Origin: CAJXMH01 sp964001305
GTDB lineage: Bacteria > Bacteroidota > Bacteroidia > Flavobacteriales_E > Vicingaceae
Assembly: GCA_964001305.1 (NCBI GenBank)
Contig: CAXFAI010000042.1
Span: forward strand, 124,001 to 188,000
Length of the DNA: 64,000 nt
Direction of reading: 5' to 3'
Translations under genes and position numbers: made by a program
Notes under the pieces: model-generated
What the model was told of the DNA's origin: nothing
Databases searched by the model: none
The model's input: the letters and a program-made list of their open reading frames with translations, nothing else
Part shown: one piece after another, positions 60,742 through 64,000 of the stretch
How the letters are laid out: each line of letters opens with the position of its first letter
Numbering within the stretch: the stretch's first letter is position 1

Positions 60742-61338
60742 TTAATTAGCGTAACTTAATTTATTCTTCTCTACCTTTTTTCTCAAATTTATAAGGGCAT
60801 ACCTCATTCTTCCAAGCGCAGTATTTATGCTAACATTAGTTCGTTCTGCAATTTCCTTAAAGCTCATATCAAAATACATACGCATCATTAAAACCTCTTT
60901 TTGATCTTGAGGTAGCTCATGAATCAACTTTTTGACATCTGAAAGAATTTGATCTTGTATGGCCTGTTCTTCAATCGTTTTTCCTTTATCAGGAATAATG
61001 TCGAAGATATCAAAGCTATCTCCACCGCTAGTTGTCGGGTATTTTTGATTTCTTCGAAAGTGATCGATCATCAAGTTGTGCGCAATTCGATTTACCCAAG
61101 GTAAAAATTTACCTTCCTCATTATAAGATCCTTTTTTCAAGGTACGAATCACCTTCATAAAGGTCTCTTGAAAAATATCATTCGCAAGACTTTTATCTTT
61201 TATGGTAAATAGAATGTATGAATACACTCGATCTTTGTATCTATTTAGAAGAATTTCAAAGGAAACTTCCCTACCATCTAAGTACTCTCTTATAAGTACC
61301 TTATCATTTTTTGCACTTGAATCCATAAACATATACAA
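60742..61338 (-). CDS. ECF-type RNA polymerase sigma factor
   Basis: The 198-residue protein has sigma region 2 (about 25-95: FEILLNRYKDRVYSYIL and NDIFQETFMKV, with FLPWVNRIAHNLMIDHFRR) and region 4 (about 135-190: LPQDQKEVLMMRMYFDMSFKEIAERTN with VSINTALGRMRYAL), separated by an acidic linker (DSFDIFDIIPDKGKT). This matches ECF sigma factors of Bacteroidota. No anti-sigma gene with a membrane domain is adjacent. Start could be ATG 61326 (third Met), which trims four residues. It is divergent from uvrA; promoter positions overlap. Confidence 0.9.
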   Translation of the reverse strand: MYMFMDSSAKNDKVLIREYLDGREVSFEILLNRYKDRVYSYILFTIKDKSLANDIFQETFMKVIRTLKKGSYNEEGKFLPWVNRIAHNLMIDHFRRNQKYPTTSGGDSFDIFDIIPDKGKTIEEQAIQDQILSDVKKLIHELPQDQKEVLMMRMYFDMSFKEIAERTNVSINTALGRMRYALINLRKKVEKNKLSYAN

Positions 61339-61493
61339 TTTGGGCTTGTTAAAGCGTAATTAAAAAGTAAATGTTTAGGCTATAGGCTATTTATTAGGGT
61401 GTTTGTTAGTAGTAATACGAATAAAAACTAAAATTGGTTTGTTTTATTGTGTACCATTTTAATTTTTTACGAAAATAGCCAAAATTACCTAAC

Positions 61494-61501
61494 TAACTTT
61501 G
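61494..61501 (+). promoter_or_regulatory. Predicted -7 element of uvrA
   Basis: TAACTTTG is an exact TAnnTTTG match with 7 nt to ATG 61509. A minus-strand TAATTTTG at 61487-61480 in the same region could serve the sigma gene about 150 nt away. Confidence 0.5.
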
Positions 61502-61508
61502 AGGCATC

Positions 61509-64000
61509 ATGACAGACAAATCAACTCCTGACTTTGAAAAGTTAGACCCCAAAAAGTACATTATAATTAAAGGTGCCCGTGTACACAATTTAAAAAACAT
61601 TGATGTGGTTATACCACGAAATCAATTTGTGGTCATAACAGGCCTTTCCGGTTCAGGAAAATCATCATTAGCCTTTAGCACACTTTATGCTGAAGGGCAA
61701 AGACGGTATGTAGAAAGTCTTTCGTCTTATGCTCGACAGTTTTTAGGGAAAGTCGAAAAACCTGATGTTGATTATATTAAAGGAGTTTCTCCGGCTATTG
61801 CCATTGAACAAAAGGTGAATTCAACGAACTCACGCTCTACAGTTGGTACTATCACTGAAATTTACGATTACTTAAAATTACTATATGCAAGAATTGGTAA
61901 AACCATTTCACCAAACACAGGGAAAGAAGTTAAAAAGGATCAAGTTGAAGATGTAGTAAACTTTATTCTGGAGTTAAATACAGCAAAGGTTGCTTATTTA
62001 ATTTCTGAAATCCCAATTACCTCTAAATCAAATTTTAAAAATCAAATCCAATTATTAATCCAACAAGGTTTTAGTCGAGCTTTTGTAAATGATCAAACCA
62101 TCTTTTTAGAAGATTTAAATGAATCCCAATGTGAGGAAAACATATCTCTAATGATTGATCGATATAAGATTGATGAACAACTCAAAGAAAATCAAAGTAG
62201 AATTAGTGATTCAGTTGAAACCGCGATTTATGAAGGCAAAGGAAAGTGTATTGTTTATTATGATAATGGTACTGTGATTAAAAACCAAAAGTTCACCAAC
62301 CAGTATGATGAGGAGGGAATTGAGTTTATAGAACCATCAACTAACTTATTCAGTTTTAACAATCCATTAGGCGCGTGCCCAAAGTGTGAAGGCTTTGGAA
62401 AAGTGATAGGTATTGATGAAGATTTGGTAATACCTAATAAATCGCTTTCGGTTTATCAAGATGCTGTGATTTGCTGGAAAGGAGAAAAGATGCAAGCTTG
62501 GAAAAATGAGCTTATCAAGCATGCAGAAAAATTCAATTTCCCAATTCATAAACCAATTTATGATTTATCAGAAGATCAGTATAACCTACTTTGGGAAGGG
62601 AATCGCTATTTCAAAGGTTTAAACGCCTTTTTTGACTTTTTAAGTAGCAATACTTATAAAATACATTATCGGGTTATGCTTGCCCGCTATAGAGGAAGAA
62701 CAAATTGCCCTTTATGTAAAGGAAAACGACTTAGAAGGGAAGCTGAATATGTAAAGATTAATGGTAAGTCCATCAATGAGTTGGTAGATATTTCCATTGA
62801 AAGATTGAAAGCTTATTTTGATCAACTTGAACTTTCTCAATACGAACACCAAATTGCAAAACGCATACTTTTAGAGATAAATAGTAGAATTGATTTTTTA
62901 TTAAATGTTGGTGTGGGCTATTTAACCATTAATCGATCTTCTTCAACACTTTCTGGAGGAGAGTCTCAAAGAATAAATCTAGCCACTTCTTTGGGTAGTA
63001 GTTTGGTGGGTTCCATGTATATACTTGATGAACCCAGTATAGGCTTGCATCCCAAGGATACTCAAAATCTCATAACTGTTTTAAAAGAGCTTCAAAAAAA
63101 TGGAAATACGGTAATTGTTGTCGAACATGATGAAGAAATTATGAAGGCGGCAGACACAATTATTGATTTAGGTCCGGAAGCAGGCTATTTAGGAGGAAAC
63201 TTAGTATTTAATGGCAACTTGCCTGAGCTTTTAAAGACAGACACTTTAACAGCCCAATACCTAAATAAAAAACTAGAGGTATATTCTTCAAGTTCAAAAC
63301 GAAAACTGAACAACAAAATTAAAATTGTTGGTGCTAGAGAAAATAACCTAAAAGGAATTGACGTAGAGTTTCCACTTCATGCTTTGAGTGTTGTTTGTGG
63401 GGTGAGTGGCTCCGGAAAGTCTTCACTTGTAAAAAGAGTATTATACCCCGCCCTGCAAAAACAACTTGGCGAATATGGAGATAAGAACGGATTATTTGAA
63501 AAACTAGACGGAAGTATCAACCAAATTGATGCCGTAGAGTTTATTGACCAAAATCCTATAGGAAAATCGTCAAGATCAAACCCGGTAACATATATCAAAG
63601 CCTACGATGAGATTCGAAACCTATATAGTTCTTTAGGGTTGTCAAAAAGTAGAGGATACAAAGCAGCTCATTTCTCATTCAATGTAAGTGGAGGCAGATG
63701 TGAGGTTTGCCAAGGAGAAGGGGAAATTATTGAAGAGATGCAATTTATGGCTGACATCCATCTAGTTTGCGAAGAATGTGGTGGAAAACGATTTAAAGAT
63801 GATATACTAGAAATACAATTCAAAGGAAAAAGTATTCATGACATATTAGAATTGACAATTCAAGAAGCAACTGATTTTTTTAAAAACCAAGAGCAAAAAA
63901 TAGCATTAAAAGTTGCAGAAAAACTTCAGCCACTTATTGATGTAGGCTTGGGTTATTTAAAAATGGGGCAAGCTTCATCAACTTTAAGCGGTGGCGAAGC
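61509..64000 (+). CDS. uvrA: UvrA, excinuclease ABC subunit A (3' end outside the window)
   Basis: The open frame starts at ATG 61509 and runs to the window edge without a stop, giving 830 of about 940 expected residues. UvrA finds bulky DNA lesions. Seen: first Walker A GLSGSGKSS (about 45-53), YAEGQRRYVESLSSYARQFLG, zinc pair CPKCEGFG and CPLCKGKRL, signature NRSSSTLSGGESQRINLATSLG, ILDEPSIGLHPKDTQNL, second Walker A GVSGSGKSSLV, CEVCQGEGEIIEEMQF and CEECGGKRF, and the second STLSGGEA at the very edge. The zinc modules are complete. It is divergent from the ECF sigma gene. Confidence 0.96.
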   Translation, partial: MTDKSTPDFEKLDPKKYIIIKGARVHNLKNIDVVIPRNQFVVITGLSGSGKSSLAFSTLYAEGQRRYVESLSSYARQFLGKVEKPDVDYIKGVSPAIAIEQKVNSTNSRSTVGTITEIYDYLKLLYARIGKTISPNTGKEVKKDQVEDVVNFILELNTAKVAYLISEIPITSKSNFKNQIQLLIQQGFSRAFVNDQTIFLEDLNESQCEENISLMIDRYKIDEQLKENQSRISDSVETAIYEGKGKCIVYYDNGTVIKNQKFTNQYDEEGIEFIEPSTNLFSFNNPLGACPKCEGFGKVIGIDEDLVIPNKSLSVYQDAVICWKGEKMQAWKNELIKHAEKFNFPIHKPIYDLSEDQYNLLWEGNRYFKGLNAFFDFLSSNTYKIHYRVMLARYRGRTNCPLCKGKRLRREAEYVKINGKSINELVDISIERLKAYFDQLELSQYEHQIAKRILLEINSRIDFLLNVGVGYLTINRSSSTLSGGESQRINLATSLGSSLVGSMYILDEPSIGLHPKDTQNLITVLKELQKNGNTVIVVEHDEEIMKAADTIIDLGPEAGYLGGNLVFNGNLPELLKTDTLTAQYLNKKLEVYSSSSKRKLNNKIKIVGARENNLKGIDVEFPLHALSVVCGVSGSGKSSLVKRVLYPALQKQLGEYGDKNGLFEKLDGSINQIDAVEFIDQNPIGKSSRSNPVTYIKAYDEIRNLYSSLGLSKSRGYKAAHFSFNVSGGRCEVCQGEGEIIEEMQFMADIHLVCEECGGKRFKDDILEIQFKGKSIHDILELTIQEATDFFKNQEQKIALKVAEKLQPLIDVGLGYLKMGQASSTLSGGE

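Noticed and set aside
1..64000. CRISPR arrays, tRNA or rRNA genes, transposases, integrases, phage genes
   Set aside because: No spaced direct repeats, cloverleaf-like segments, rRNA-like sequence or transposase motifs were seen on either strand; gaps between genes are too short to hide most of them.

Overview
The window is an AT-rich, densely packed chromosomal segment from a member of the Bacteroidota. The evidence is a fused lpxC-fabZ gene, a PorX-type response regulator with a PglZ domain, a clade II nos operon, a DUF5723-like outer-membrane barrel, many lipoproteins, and repeated promoter cores matching the Bacteroidota -7 element TAnnTTTG. Placement below phylum is not possible by eye. 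No tRNA, rRNA, CRISPR array, insertion sequence, phage gene or integrase was seen, and no gene-free stretch exceeds 300 nt (the longest are about 193 nt at 13560-13752 and about 170 nt at 61339-61508).

Region 1 (1-3478, plus strand) looks like a nitrosative-stress operon: the end of an Rrf2-type regulator with iron-sulfur cysteines, a palindromic candidate operator, a small membrane protein, a group III truncated haemoglobin, a tryptophan 2,3-dioxygenase-family haem protein, the di-iron repair protein Ric, a lipoprotein and a CopD-like membrane protein. Region 2 (3466-13559, minus strand) is one long nos operon, read from right to left: monohaem cytochrome c lipoprotein, fasciclin lipoprotein, lipoprotein-type NosZ, NosB-like membrane protein, NosL, a NosL domain fused to a Met/His-rich outer-membrane barrel, NosD, NosF, NosY, a second Rrf2 regulator and a haem-copper-oxidase-like membrane protein. 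An FNR/Crp-like palindrome sits about 41 nt upstream of the predicted start of this operon. Together the regions would reduce N2O and protect against NO. No nitrite or NO reductase gene is present in the window.

Region 3 (13728-24177) is housekeeping: a deacetylase-family protein, an SDR, MarC, a predicted aminopeptidase, MurQ, and the operon porX-tsaE-ald-hypothetical-methyltransferase, followed by an HD phosphohydrolase. Region 4 (24208-30817) is a lipid A operon (lpxD, lpxC-fabZ, lpxA) continuing into a lone ABC ATPase, efp, a second LpxD-like acyltransferase and an RsbU-type phosphatase. Region 5 (30786-37754) is a polysaccharide locus: Wzy-like ligase/polymerase, two Wzz-like proteins, a flippase, a methyltransferase and a glycosyltransferase.

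Region 6 (37747-49988) carries rnhB, a lipoprotein plus outer-membrane barrel pair, a zinc-ribbon coiled-coil protein with a NIF3 protein, lpxK, a purine nucleoside phosphorylase, gatB, a TlpA-like thioredoxin, lpxH, gap and rpmH. Region 7 (50102-64000) carries an MsbA-like exporter, prmC, ribD, an EamA transporter, a YigZ protein, an ABC-F ATPase, a TPR lipoprotein, recA, bcp, nth, a small conserved-looking protein, an ECF sigma factor and the first 830 codons of uvrA.

Structural themes are heavy gene overlap, convergent pairs whose stop codons interlock in a shared TTAA, several non-ATG starts (TTG, GTG), and a group of genes whose -7 element lies only 4-7 nt before the ATG, implying leaderless or nearly leaderless transcripts. 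The most interesting items are the NosL-barrel fusion, a near-identical 16-nt direct repeat between the divergent bcp and nth genes, the haem dioxygenase in the NO operon, and the reduced oxidase-like protein closing the nos operon.
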